A stretch of DNA of 64,000 bases from Nocardioides caeni (GTDB taxonomy: Bacteria; Actinomycetota; Actinomycetes; Propionibacteriales; Nocardioidaceae). The DNA lies in assembly GCF_004912195.1 (NCBI RefSeq), contig NZ_STGW01000013.1:45458-109457 (forward strand). The letters are read 5' to 3'. The position numbers and the translations under genes are program-made. This document shows positions 1 to 7,104 of the stretch, piece by piece. The stretch's first letter is position 1. Each line of letters opens with the position of its first letter. The notes under the pieces are model-generated. The model did not search any database and was not told the DNA's origin. It saw only the letters and a list, made by a program, of their open reading frames with translations.

Positions 1-417
1 GCGATCAACCCTGACGACATCCTCGACGCCGTCGGCCTCCTCCTCGCCGCCAACGTCGACCCCGCCAAGGCCCGCATCTTCATGCGGTCCAACGTGTTCA
101 TCGCCGTGCGCAAGTTGAAGGACGGGCAGGGGCGCTACCTCTTGCAGCCCGACCCGACCGCGGACGGCGTCTACCGCATCCACGGCGTGCAGGTGGTCGT
201 GACCAACCGGCTGCCGCAGGTCGCGGGCGCCTCGACGGTCGCCGTCGCCGACATGTCGCAGGTGGCTGTCGCGCGGGACATGGCGCCGAGCGTGACCGTG
301 CTGCGCGAGCGCTACGCCGACACCGACGAGCAGGGCATCCGCGTTGTGGCCCGGTACGACGCTGCGCCGCTCAACCCTGACGCGGTCGTGCTCCTCGAAG
401 GCGTCACGGCGGCCTGA
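1..417 (+). CDS. Phage major capsid protein, HK97 type (C-terminal part)
   Basis: The reading frame is open from the first base, so the gene enters from the left and only its last 138 codons are present. The visible part looks like the C-terminal half of HK97-fold major capsid proteins: a stretch around FIAVRKLKDGQGRYLLQPDP, then a VVVTNRLP strand and the ending VVLLEGVTAA. Capsid proteins of this family build the phage head. The stop lies two bases before the next phage gene, as in a phage head operon. No other head or tail gene follows, so this belongs to a truncated prophage. The family call rests on recognised sequence style; no catalytic residues exist to confirm it. Confidence 0.75.
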   Translation, partial: AINPDDILDAVGLLLAANVDPAKARIFMRSNVFIAVRKLKDGQGRYLLQPDPTADGVYRIHGVQVVVTNRLPQVAGASTVAVADMSQVAVARDMAPSVTVLRERYADTDEQGIRVVARYDAAPLNPDAVVLLEGVTAA

Positions 418-419
418 GC

Positions 420-737
420 ATGGCCCTCGTCGAGGCCGAGGCGCTCGTCGAGTACCTCGGCAAGATCAACGCGCCGTCGAGCGCGGTCGCAGTGGCTGAC
501 GTGGCCGCTGCGACCGCCTCGACGTACACGCAGGCGTACTGCTCCCGGCTGCGTCCCGGCGAGCCCGCCCCGCCCGTCGTCGCGGCGGTCGCGCTGCACC
601 TCGCCGCCCGCGTCGCGACCAACCCCAAGGCGACGCGCAGCGTCTCCACCGACGGGCAGAGCGCCGACCTGCCTGTGCTCGGCTTCACCTACTTGGAGAG
701 CCTCCTGCTCAACCCGTACCGGAGGCGTACGGCCTGA
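420..737 (+). CDS. Phage head-tail connector (adaptor) protein
   Basis: A small 105-residue, mostly helical protein directly behind the capsid gene (2-base gap). Size, position and composition fit the gp6/gp15-like head-tail connectors that form a ring under the portal in siphophages: an N-terminal acidic helix, then a segment VALHLAARVATNPKATRSVSTDG and a C-terminus ending in YLESLLLNPYRR. Its stop codon overlaps the first arm of a perfect inverted repeat (736-774). The next expected genes (head closure, tail terminator) are missing, so the phage cluster ends here. Function is inferred from context and resemblance. Confidence 0.65.
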   Translation: MALVEAEALVEYLGKINAPSSAVAVADVAAATASTYTQAYCSRLRPGEPAPPVVAAVALHLAARVATNPKATRSVSTDGQSADLPVLGFTYLESLLLNPYRRRTA

Positions 738-774
738 GCCGGTCGACCGATGCCCGGTGCCGGTCGACCGGCTC
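736..774. repeat. Perfect 14-bp inverted repeat behind the phage genes
   Basis: Bases 736-749 and 761-774 are exact reverse complements around an 11-base loop. The first arm overlaps the TGA of the connector gene. There is no T-run on either side, so a canonical rho-independent terminator is not shown. It could be a factor-assisted terminator of the phage operon or a recombination scar. Confidence 0.7.
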
Positions 775-835
775 GTTGGCGGAGGCAAGGGGAGCGACGT
801 GCCACCCACGTGCCAGATCGGGACGGAATCAGACC

Positions 836-938
836 GCTAAGCGGCTGTACACCCTGACCTGCGCGGCTAAGCCTGTGTACACACGTTTTCGCAGGTCAGA
901 CGCTAAGCGTGTGTACATCGGTCGTCTCTGTGACCTGC
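836..938. repeat. Three-copy composite repeat array with alternating TGACCTGC motifs
   Basis: Three 16-base direct copies start at 836, 866 and 902 with consensus GCTAAGCnnnTGTACA. In each copy the left part is an odd dyad centred on A (CCGCT-A-AGCGG, GGCT-A-AGCC, ACGCT-A-AGCGT); the flanking bases differ but stay complementary. The right part, TGTACA, is itself palindromic. Between and after the copies lies an 8-base motif in alternating orientation: TGACCTGC at 855-862, its reverse complement at 891-898, and TGACCTGC at 931-938. The first two extend to a 10-base inverted repeat (854-863/890-899) enclosing copy 2. The array sits between a plus-strand phage gene and the 3' end of a minus-strand gene, so it is not an ordinary promoter region. 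Possible roles are integrase arm sites, a phage regulatory or replication element, or an exported repeat; none is proved. Confidence 0.75.
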
Positions 939-979
939 ACAAACGAGGCCGGGCAACGAGTTCTGCCTGGACTGAGGGA

Positions 980-2773
980 TCAGGTGCCGGTCCGCTCGAC
1001 CCGGAGCTGCTTCTTGAGCCCGGTATGGGTGGCGTCGTACCCGAGGCGGGCATAGAAGCGGAGCGCGTCGGCGCGCTGGTCGTCCGTGGTGAGCTGGGCA
1101 AGGGTGGCACCACGGGCACGCCCGTGGTCGTGGGCCCAGTCGAGCATCAGTGCACCGAGGCCCCGGCCGCGCAGGCCAGCGGCGACGCGGACCCCCTCGA
1201 TCTGCAGTCGGGTCGCGCCGCCGCGGCTCAGGCCCGCGACGATGCTGAGTTGCATCGTCGCGACCACGGAGCCGCCGGCATCGCGGACGACGGCCAAGAA
1301 CTGAGCTGGGTCGCGCGCGACGCCGTCGAAGGCGGCCTCGTAGCGGGCGATGTCGCCGCTCTCGCGTGCCGCTCCGATCTCGTCGTCGGCGAGGAGCGCG
1401 ACGACAGCGGGGACATCGCTGCGCCGGGCGCGCTCGATGCGGTAGGTGGTCCCGGCGACGGTGAGGGCCCGCGCGTCATCGGCACGGGCGGCATTCCGGA
1501 GGCCCGCGATGAGTCGGTCCAACCAGCGCCCCACGTTGCGGCGGGCCTCGGCGGTGTCCGGGTAGCGGCAGCGCAGGTGCAGCCCGGTGTCGTCGAGCAC
1601 GAACCAGAGCATCACGCCGTCAGTGAGGATCGAAGCGCCCACATACTGCGCCTCGATCCCGGAGGCGTCGAGGCGAACCGGCAGGCGGCGCAGGTCGAGC
1701 CACGAGATCGCGAACATCCCCGGCGCCTCGGGCATCCCACCCCAGGGCACGAGCACCTCGGCGAGCGGCCACGAGCCGAGGTGCACCGCCTCCTTGACGG
1801 CGGCCGCGGCGCCGGCCGGCTCCGGGTCGTCACACTCGATCACGGAGTTCGTGATGAACCAGCCGACGGAGTCGTGCCAGGACGGCTCAAAGCGGCTGTG
1901 GACGGGGAAGACCGCACGGAGCGGCTCGTCTGCGAGAACCCGCGTGACCCTGGTCATCTCGGCAACGACGATCGAAAGCGTCGAGACTCCAGCTTGCGCG
2001 GCGCCGGCACCGAGGGCCGCAGCAGCGTCGACGTCGAGGACGTCGCGGACCTCCACCCGTTCCCGCTGAGGCCCGTCGCTCTCACCGAGGCCCATCGGGA
2101 AGCGAGGCATCACGTCGCCGGAGTCGCCGAGGATCTGCGCCCACCGGTCCCGGACGTCCTGGGGCGCCTGGGGGCGCTCGCGCAGCGCCGTCGTGTGAGC
2201 CGCGAACGGCGGGGGAGCGGGGTCCCCGGCGAACGGCTCCTGTCCGGAGCGGCGCGCCGCCATGGCTGCGAGGAGGTCCCGGGCGATCACGAGCATCGAC
2301 CACATGTCGACATGGGCATGGTCGGCGGCGACGACGACCGTCGGCCCGTCGGCGGTCTCGAGGACGCACAGCCGGTGCGAGGGCGCGGCATAGGAGGTGC
2401 ACGCCGTGTCGAGGACCTCACGCAGCGCCTCGTTGACCGCCTGTCCCGGGGCGATCGGGTGCTCTCGCCAACTGCCCTCGCCGATCCTCACCTCGTGCAG
2501 ACGCGGGCCGGCGGAACCGGGGGAGAAGGCCGTGCGCAGCGTGCCGTGCCGGAGGACGACGGCGCGCCACGCCTCCTCGATGTCGGCCAGGCCGTGGGGG
2601 CCGGTCAGCCGGAAGGACAGCGCCATCCACGAGCCGGCCCGCGTGCCGGCACCCACGTGGCGGCCCTGATCGAAGGAGACGGGCAGCTCAGCGCCCGGCG
2701 CCGACACCTGGAGGTCGTAGCCCATCAGCCGGCCGAACGGGAGCCGCAGATGCGCCACGTTCGTCAGCCGCAT
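980..2773 (-). CDS. Condensation-domain protein fused to a C-terminal GNAT acetyltransferase
   Basis: 597 residues in two parts. Residues about 25-430 form a chloramphenicol-acetyltransferase/condensation-type fold: an N-terminal FDQGRHV segment, the HxxxD active-site motif as H152-AHV-D156, and a later WFITNSV element. The upstream His of the usual HHxxxDG is Asp (DHAHVD). Residues about 445-597 form a GNAT domain with a clear acetyl-CoA loop (VAAGLRGRGLG) followed by LDWAHDHGRARG and a final FYARLGY. The known families transfer acyl or aminoacyl groups (condensation) and acetyl groups from acetyl-CoA (GNAT). Both in one chain suggests a two-step acylating enzyme, but the substrate is unknown and no NRPS or PKS gene is nearby. 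The start was chosen because TACAGT lies 7 bases before the ATG, a leaderless layout. Confidence 0.8.
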   Translation of the reverse strand: MRLTNVAHLRLPFGRLMGYDLQVSAPGAELPVSFDQGRHVGAGTRAGSWMALSFRLTGPHGLADIEEAWRAVVLRHGTLRTAFSPGSAGPRLHEVRIGEGSWREHPIAPGQAVNEALREVLDTACTSYAAPSHRLCVLETADGPTVVVAADHAHVDMWSMLVIARDLLAAMAARRSGQEPFAGDPAPPPFAAHTTALRERPQAPQDVRDRWAQILGDSGDVMPRFPMGLGESDGPQRERVEVRDVLDVDAAAALGAGAAQAGVSTLSIVVAEMTRVTRVLADEPLRAVFPVHSRFEPSWHDSVGWFITNSVIECDDPEPAGAAAAVKEAVHLGSWPLAEVLVPWGGMPEAPGMFAISWLDLRRLPVRLDASGIEAQYVGASILTDGVMLWFVLDDTGLHLRCRYPDTAEARRNVGRWLDRLIAGLRNAARADDARALTVAGTTYRIERARRSDVPAVVALLADDEIGAARESGDIARYEAAFDGVARDPAQFLAVVRDAGGSVVATMQLSIVAGLSRGGATRLQIEGVRVAAGLRGRGLGALMLDWAHDHGRARGATLAQLTTDDQRADALRFYARLGYDATHTGLKKQLRVERTGT

Positions 2774-2780
2774 GCGCCAC

Positions 2781-2786
2781 ACTGTA
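2781..2786 (-). promoter_or_regulatory. -10 hexamer TACAGT, condensation-GNAT gene
   Basis: TACAGT on the minus strand ends 7 bases before the ATG at 2773, the spacing expected for a leaderless transcript. It lies in the 93-base divergent gap shared with the hydrolase gene. Confidence 0.5.
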
Positions 2787-2866
2787 GGGCCAGGGCCACC
2801 GCCAGCAGCGCAGCCGGCACATCTGAAGACCCGCGCCGACCAGCGCAGAACTCGCAGGAGCCACCG

Positions 2867-3649
2867 GTGCCAACGTTCCCCGTGTCCGGTGCGGACCTCG
2901 ACTGGGAGATCAGCGACGAGGGCGGCGAGCCGGTCGTGCAGCTGCACGGCCTCACCTCGAGCCGCTACCGCGACCGGGTGCTCGACCTCGACCTGGGCCG
3001 CGGCCTCAGCGGCACGCGGCTGCTGCGCTACGACGCGCGCGGGCACGGACGGTCCACCGGCAGGACCGTGCCGGAGGACTACCGCTGGGACAACCTCGCC
3101 GACGACCTGCTGCAGATCCTCGACCACGTTTTCCCGGGGGAGCAGGTGCACGGTGTCGGGCCCTCGATGGGCTGCGGAACCCTGCTGCACGCAATCACGC
3201 GGGCGCCCGACCGCTTCTCCGCACTCACCCTGGTCGTACCGCCGACTGCCTGGGCCACCCGGAGATCGAAGGCGGACGACTACCGGACCGCGGCCGACTT
3301 GGTCGAGGCCGGCGGAATGGATGCCTTCATCTCCGCGGGCGCCGCGACGCCGCCTCCGCCGGCGACCGTCGATGCGCCGCCCACCGTGCCCGACGTCGAC
3401 GTGGCACTGCTGCCCACACTGTTCCGCGGCGCCGCGCTGACCGACCTGCCGGCTCCGGACCTGATCGCCCGCATCGCCGTACCGACGACGGTGCTGGCCT
3501 GGACCGACGACCCGTCGCATCCGTTGAGCACCGCCGAGACCATCAGCCGCCTGATCCGCGGCAGTGCGCTGGTCATCGCGCGCACGCCTACCGACCTGGC
3601 ACGTTGGCCACACCTGCTGCACGAACAGGTCGTGTCGGTCCACCGGTGA
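2867..3649 (+). CDS. Alpha/beta hydrolase
   Basis: 260 residues with the alpha/beta-hydrolase plan: an oxyanion-strand LHGL near residue 26, a YDARGHGRS segment near 50, the nucleophile elbow G-P-S-M-G with Ser near residue 103, an Asp candidate in the TDDPSHPL segment, and a terminal His candidate in RWPHLLHE. The GTG start is favoured by GCAGGAG six bases upstream, in contrast to the leaderless divergent neighbour. Family members hydrolyse esters, lactones or other small acyl compounds; the substrate cannot be read from sequence. The divergent arrangement with the condensation-GNAT gene hints at shared control but does not prove a joint pathway. Confidence 0.8.
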   Translation: MPTFPVSGADLDWEISDEGGEPVVQLHGLTSSRYRDRVLDLDLGRGLSGTRLLRYDARGHGRSTGRTVPEDYRWDNLADDLLQILDHVFPGEQVHGVGPSMGCGTLLHAITRAPDRFSALTLVVPPTAWATRRSKADDYRTAADLVEAGGMDAFISAGAATPPPPATVDAPPTVPDVDVALLPTLFRGAALTDLPAPDLIARIAVPTTVLAWTDDPSHPLSTAETISRLIRGSALVIARTPTDLARWPHLLHEQVVSVHR

Positions 3650-3653
3650 CGGG

Positions 3654-3830
3654 TCAGAACCCCTGTTGCAGCGCCGCTCGCACAGGACGGAACCGCAGGA
3701 CGGACGCGCCGGAGCGGAAGTCATGGCGCGCCACGAGCTCCAGCTGGATGCGCTCCCGCAGGCCGGCGAGCAACGTGGGGCCGCGTCCAGCCAGGACCGG
3801 GTGCACCACGAACTCGTACTCGTCGATACT
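3654..3830 (-). pseudogene. 3' remnant of a dihydrofolate reductase-family (RibD C-terminal) gene
   Basis: Only about 58 codons of open frame remain. They read SSIDEYEFVVHPVLAGRGPT and onward to a normal stop, matching the C-terminal strands of RibD/DHFR-like reductases (IDEY...VHPVLxGxG). The residues before IDEY do not match the family and a stop lies 14 codons upstream of it in frame, so the NADPH-binding N-terminus is lost. The break falls near 3830, beside a short palindrome TGACATtATGTCA (3845-3857). The remnant begins five bases after the hydrolase stop on the other strand. Confidence 0.6.
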
Positions 3831-3879
3831 AGAGCGCCGATAAGTGACATTATGTCAGTTCACGCCGAACGGAACGCTT

Positions 3880-4140
3880 TCAGCGGCGACTTCTCATCCG
3901 GATCGGCCCCACTGCCCCGTCCAGATCCACCACGCGTCCCCCCTGCGTCACCTCGACGACGCCGCGCGCCACCAACGACCGGGCCGCAGCGCGCACCGGC
4001 TCCATCAGCGCCCGCCAGTCGTCGTCGGCCGCCGCGGCTCGCGCTGCGTCGGACGGGCAGATCGTGGCCCCCGGGCGCCGTTGCGCGAGGAGCTCGAGGA
4101 TCGTGCGCTCGAGTTGCTCCTCGCCCCGACGTGGTGACAT
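3880..4140 (-). CDS. DUF3253 domain protein
   Basis: 86 residues covering one DUF3253 domain: an N-terminal helix ILELLAQRRPGATICPS, a central DWRALMEPVRAAARSL helix and a C-terminal strand pair GVVEVTQGGRVVDLDGAVGPIRMR. The fold looks like a small winged-helix protein, but the family has no settled function. The ATG lies six bases after the fic stop codon on the same strand, so the two are almost surely one transcript. Pairing with a Fic enzyme makes a regulator or partner role possible; that is inference. Confidence 0.85.
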   Translation of the reverse strand: MSPRRGEEQLERTILELLAQRRPGATICPSDAARAAAADDDWRALMEPVRAAARSLVARGVVEVTQGGRVVDLDGAVGPIRMRSRR

Positions 4141-4146
4141 AACGTC

Positions 4147-5391
4147 TCAGCCCCTCCGTCCGACCCGCTCCGCAAAGGCGTCCAGGGCGTCGATCACGTC
4201 AGGCGCGAGCCAGATGCGGTTGCGGCGGCCCGTGCCGATGCGTCGTACGACGCCAGCGGACTCCAGCTGCTCGACGGCTCGCTGTGCCGCCGACAGCGCC
4301 ACGCCGGTGACCTGCTCGACGTGACCGATGGTGATCGCCGGCTGGCTCAGCAGGTGTGGCAGCAGCCGGCGGGCTGCCGAGCCGCGCCGCGACGGCAGCC
4401 GCTCGCCCCAGGCGTCGTGCACGGCCTCGAGGTCGTCGACGAGGTGTCGCCCGTTGTCGATGGCGCGGAAGGACGCGTCGACGAACCGACGGACGATCGG
4501 CTCGACCACGCCTTGGCGATAGGCGGTGAGCGCGTCGAAGTAGTCGTCGGTGTCGGTGAGCAGGCCGGCCGAGACCGGGACGGTGAGGGGTTGGGTGACG
4601 CCGGCGTGGCGCAGCATCGCGTGCACCAGGGTGCGGCCGATGCGGCCGTTGCCGTCGTTGAACGGGTGGATCGTCTCGAACTGCGCGTGCGCGACGGCGA
4701 CCTGGATCAGGACGGGCAGGTCCACCCGACCCACGAACGCGACCAAGTCCTCCATCGCCGCGGACACGCGCTCGTGGTGCGGCGGCACGAAGGATGCCCC
4801 GTGCGGACTGGGCGCAGAGCCGCCGATCCAGACCTGCTGCTCGCGCAACTCCCCCGGCGCCGCGTGATCGTGCCCGGCCAGCAGCTCACGGTGGGCGGCC
4901 AGCAGCGCCGTCACGCTGATCCGGTCGGCCTGGTCGATCGCCCGCTGCATGGCGGCGACATTGGCCGTGACCAGCTGGGCGTTCGGGTCGACCTGGGCGT
5001 CGATCGCCGCCAGTGCGAGGGCCCGGGCGCCGGCCGTGACGCCCTCGATCTGGGAGGACGACGCCGACTCGGTCCGCAGCAGCACGGCGGCCAGCGGCGC
5101 CACCGCTGCCGGCACTCCCCCTGCGTCCGACGAGTCGGCGCGGCGCCGCCCGATCGCCGTCACCTCGGCGTCGAAGCGCGCGATCTCGCGGACCGCGTCC
5201 TCGGCCTCGGCCTGGAGCGATGCGGCCACTGGGACGTCGAGGTCGGCGATCGCAGCCGGGACGGCTGCCCGGTAGGAACCGCGCGCCGCGAGCTGCTGGC
5301 GTCGCGACGCCGGACGCTCGACGGACTGCTTCCACTCGCGTTGCTCCCAGGCCACCGCAACGGTGGCCGAGGACTGCGCAGCATGGTCCAT
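4147..5391 (-). CDS. Fic family protein (AMPylase-type) with C-terminal winged helix
   Basis: 414 residues. The catalytic Fic motif is complete: H242-PFNDGNGR-R250-xGR. An N-terminal inhibitory motif of the class II type is visible at S112-SQI-E116-G117, so activity is probably held off by its own alpha-inh helix. The last 80 residues, with AITIGHVEQVTGVALSAAQRAVEQLESAG, form a winged helix-turn-helix likely to bind DNA. Fic enzymes transfer AMP, or other nucleotide moieties, to protein hydroxyls; the target is unknown. The start is supported by TAAGGT six bases upstream (leaderless). A 31-base palindrome overlaps this -10 box, so self-repression through the C-terminal domain is a natural guess. 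DUF3253 follows in the same operon. Confidence 0.9.
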   Translation of the reverse strand: MDHAAQSSATVAVAWEQREWKQSVERPASRRQQLAARGSYRAAVPAAIADLDVPVAASLQAEAEDAVREIARFDAEVTAIGRRRADSSDAGGVPAAVAPLAAVLLRTESASSSQIEGVTAGARALALAAIDAQVDPNAQLVTANVAAMQRAIDQADRISVTALLAAHRELLAGHDHAAPGELREQQVWIGGSAPSPHGASFVPPHHERVSAAMEDLVAFVGRVDLPVLIQVAVAHAQFETIHPFNDGNGRIGRTLVHAMLRHAGVTQPLTVPVSAGLLTDTDDYFDALTAYRQGVVEPIVRRFVDASFRAIDNGRHLVDDLEAVHDAWGERLPSRRGSAARRLLPHLLSQPAITIGHVEQVTGVALSAAQRAVEQLESAGVVRRIGTGRRNRIWLAPDVIDALDAFAERVGRRG

Positions 5392-5397
5392 CCGGAC

Positions 5398-5403
5398 ACC
5401 TTA
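5398..5403 (-). promoter_or_regulatory. -10 hexamer TAAGGT, fic operon
   Basis: TAAGGT lies six bases before the fic ATG and overlaps the end of the 5401-5431 palindrome, so a protein bound to the palindrome would block RNA polymerase. Confidence 0.5.
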
Positions 5404-5431
5404 CACTACTTTATCGATTAAAGTGGTGTAA
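5401..5431. promoter_or_regulatory. AT-rich palindromic operator of the fic operon
   Basis: Two 13-base arms (5401-5413 and 5419-5431) match with one mismatch around TCGAT. The site is far richer in A and T than its surroundings and overlaps the fic -10 box. It fits a dimeric winged-helix repressor; the Fic C-terminal domain is the nearest candidate. Confidence 0.7.
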
Positions 5432-5454
5432 GCGACGGGCCGCGCGGGCGGCGG

Positions 5455-7095
5455 CTAGTGCTCAGTGACGATGCCGCGCTCGACCCGCAGCTCACGGGTC
5501 GTCGCGACCGCCTCGAGCATGCGGCGGTCGTGGGTCACGAGCAGCAACGTTCCCGGATAGTCGGCGAGTGCGGTCTCCAACTGCTCGATCGCCGGCAGGT
5601 CCAGGTGATTGGTCGGCTCGTCGAGCACCAGCAGGTTCACTCCCCTGGCCTGCAACAGCGCCAGCGCGGCGCGGGTGCGCTCGCCCGGCGACAGGGTGGT
5701 CGCCGGGCGCAGGACGTGGTCGGCCTTCAGGCCGAACTTCGCCAGCAACGTGCGCACGGGCTCGGGCGCGCGGTCGGGGACCTGGCGCTGGAAGGCGTCG
5801 ACCAGCGGCTCGTCGCCCTCGAAGAGCCGGCGCGCCTGGTCGACCTCGCCGACCACGACACCGGGCCCCAGGTGGCCGCTCCCCTGCTCGAGCGGCACCC
5901 GGCCGAGCAGGGCCGCGAGCAGCGTCGACTTGCCGGAGCCGTTGGGGCCGGTGATCGCGACCTTCTCCGCCCAGCCGATCTCGAGGTCGACGGGACCGAG
6001 CGTGAAGTCGCCGCGTCGTACGACGGCATCGCGCAACGCCGCCGTGACCGCGCCCGAGCGCGTGGCGGTGGCGCTCTCGAGGCGCAGGTCCCACTCCTTG
6101 CGTGGCTCCTCGACCTCCTCGAGCCGCTCGAGCGCACGCTCGGACTGCCGCACCTTGGCGGCCTGTTTCTCGCTGGACTCCGTGCGGAAGCGCCGGATCG
6201 ACTTGTCCGGCTCGTTGTTGATGCTGCGCCGCGCGTTGCGGACGCCCTGGGCCGCCCAGTTGCGCTGCGTGGTGATCCGGCCCTGCAGCGTGGAGACGGT
6301 GTCGGCGTAGTCCTCATAGGCCTCGCGCGCGTGACGACGAGCCACTTCACGCTCGGTCAGCCAGGCGTCGTAGCCCCCGCCGTAGAGGTTGACGGAGCGC
6401 TGGTGCAGGTCGAGCTCGACGATCCGGTTGACCGTGCGGGCCAGGAACTCCCTGTCGTGGCTGACGATCACCGCCGCGACGTTGATCCCGGCCACGAAGC
6501 GCTCCAGGCGATCCAGACCGTCCAGGTCGAGGTCGTTGGTGGGCTCGTCGAGCAGGAACACGTCGTAGCGCGACAACAGCAGGCTCGCGAGCCCGGCGCG
6601 GGCGGCCTGCCCGCCGGACAGTGATGTCATCGGCTGCTCGAGCTCCACCGTCAGGCCGACGTCCGCGACCACGGCTTCGGCGCGCTCGTCGAGGTCCGGC
6701 GCGCCGAGCGCCAGCCACCGCTCCAACGCCTCCGCGTAGGCGTCGTCGGTCCCCGGCTCCCCCGCCTCCAGCCGCGCCGTCGCCTCGTCGAAGGCACACT
6801 GCGCCGCCGCCACGCCGGTACGACGGGCGAGGAAGCCGCGCAGCGTCTCTCCCTCGATCCGCTCGGTCTCCTGGGGCAGGTAGCCGACCGTCGCCGATGA
6901 CGGCGCGAGCGTGATCGTGCCCGACTCCGCGCTGAGCTCGCCGGCAAGCGTGCGCAGCAGCGTCGACTTCCCCGCGCCGTTGGGGCCGACGAGACCGATG
7001 ACGTCGCCCGGCGCGATCACCACGTCGAGGTCCGAGAAGAGCGCCGTCGCGCCGTGGCCGGCGGCGAGGCCGCTCACCTTGATCGTCGCGTTCAC
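5455..7095 (-). CDS. ABC-F family ATPase
   Basis: 546 residues with two ABC ATPase domains and no membrane segments, the mark of ABC-F proteins. The first domain has Walker A GPNGAGKST near residue 38, signature LSGGQ and Walker B VFLLDEPTNDLD. A charged linker of about 80 residues, rich in Arg, Lys and Glu, follows. The second has Walker A GPNGSGKST, a variant signature LSPGE and LLVLDEPTNHLD. ABC-F proteins act at the ribosome, as translation factors or antibiotic-resistance proteins; which one cannot be decided here. The start is GTG. The LLM oxidoreductase upstream ends nine bases earlier, so the two are probably co-transcribed. Confidence 0.9.
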   Translation of the reverse strand: MNATIKVSGLAAGHGATALFSDLDVVIAPGDVIGLVGPNGAGKSTLLRTLAGELSAESGTITLAPSSATVGYLPQETERIEGETLRGFLARRTGVAAAQCAFDEATARLEAGEPGTDDAYAEALERWLALGAPDLDERAEAVVADVGLTVELEQPMTSLSGGQAARAGLASLLLSRYDVFLLDEPTNDLDLDGLDRLERFVAGINVAAVIVSHDREFLARTVNRIVELDLHQRSVNLYGGGYDAWLTEREVARRHAREAYEDYADTVSTLQGRITTQRNWAAQGVRNARRSINNEPDKSIRRFRTESSEKQAAKVRQSERALERLEEVEEPRKEWDLRLESATATRSGAVTAALRDAVVRRGDFTLGPVDLEIGWAEKVAITGPNGSGKSTLLAALLGRVPLEQGSGHLGPGVVVGEVDQARRLFEGDEPLVDAFQRQVPDRAPEPVRTLLAKFGLKADHVLRPATTLSPGERTRAALALLQARGVNLLVLDEPTNHLDLPAIEQLETALADYPGTLLLVTHDRRMLEAVATTRELRVERGIVTEH

Positions 7096-7104
7096 CCGCA
7101 GAGA

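Noticed and set aside
836..917. CRISPR-like look of the three repeats
   Set aside because: Repeats are 16 bases, gaps are 14 and 20 bases, the motifs are internally palindromic, and no cas gene is present.
776..2866. N-terminal extension of the alpha/beta hydrolase frame
   Set aside because: The extension is the antisense of the condensation-GNAT gene and has low-complexity composition. A Shine-Dalgarno marks GTG 2867.
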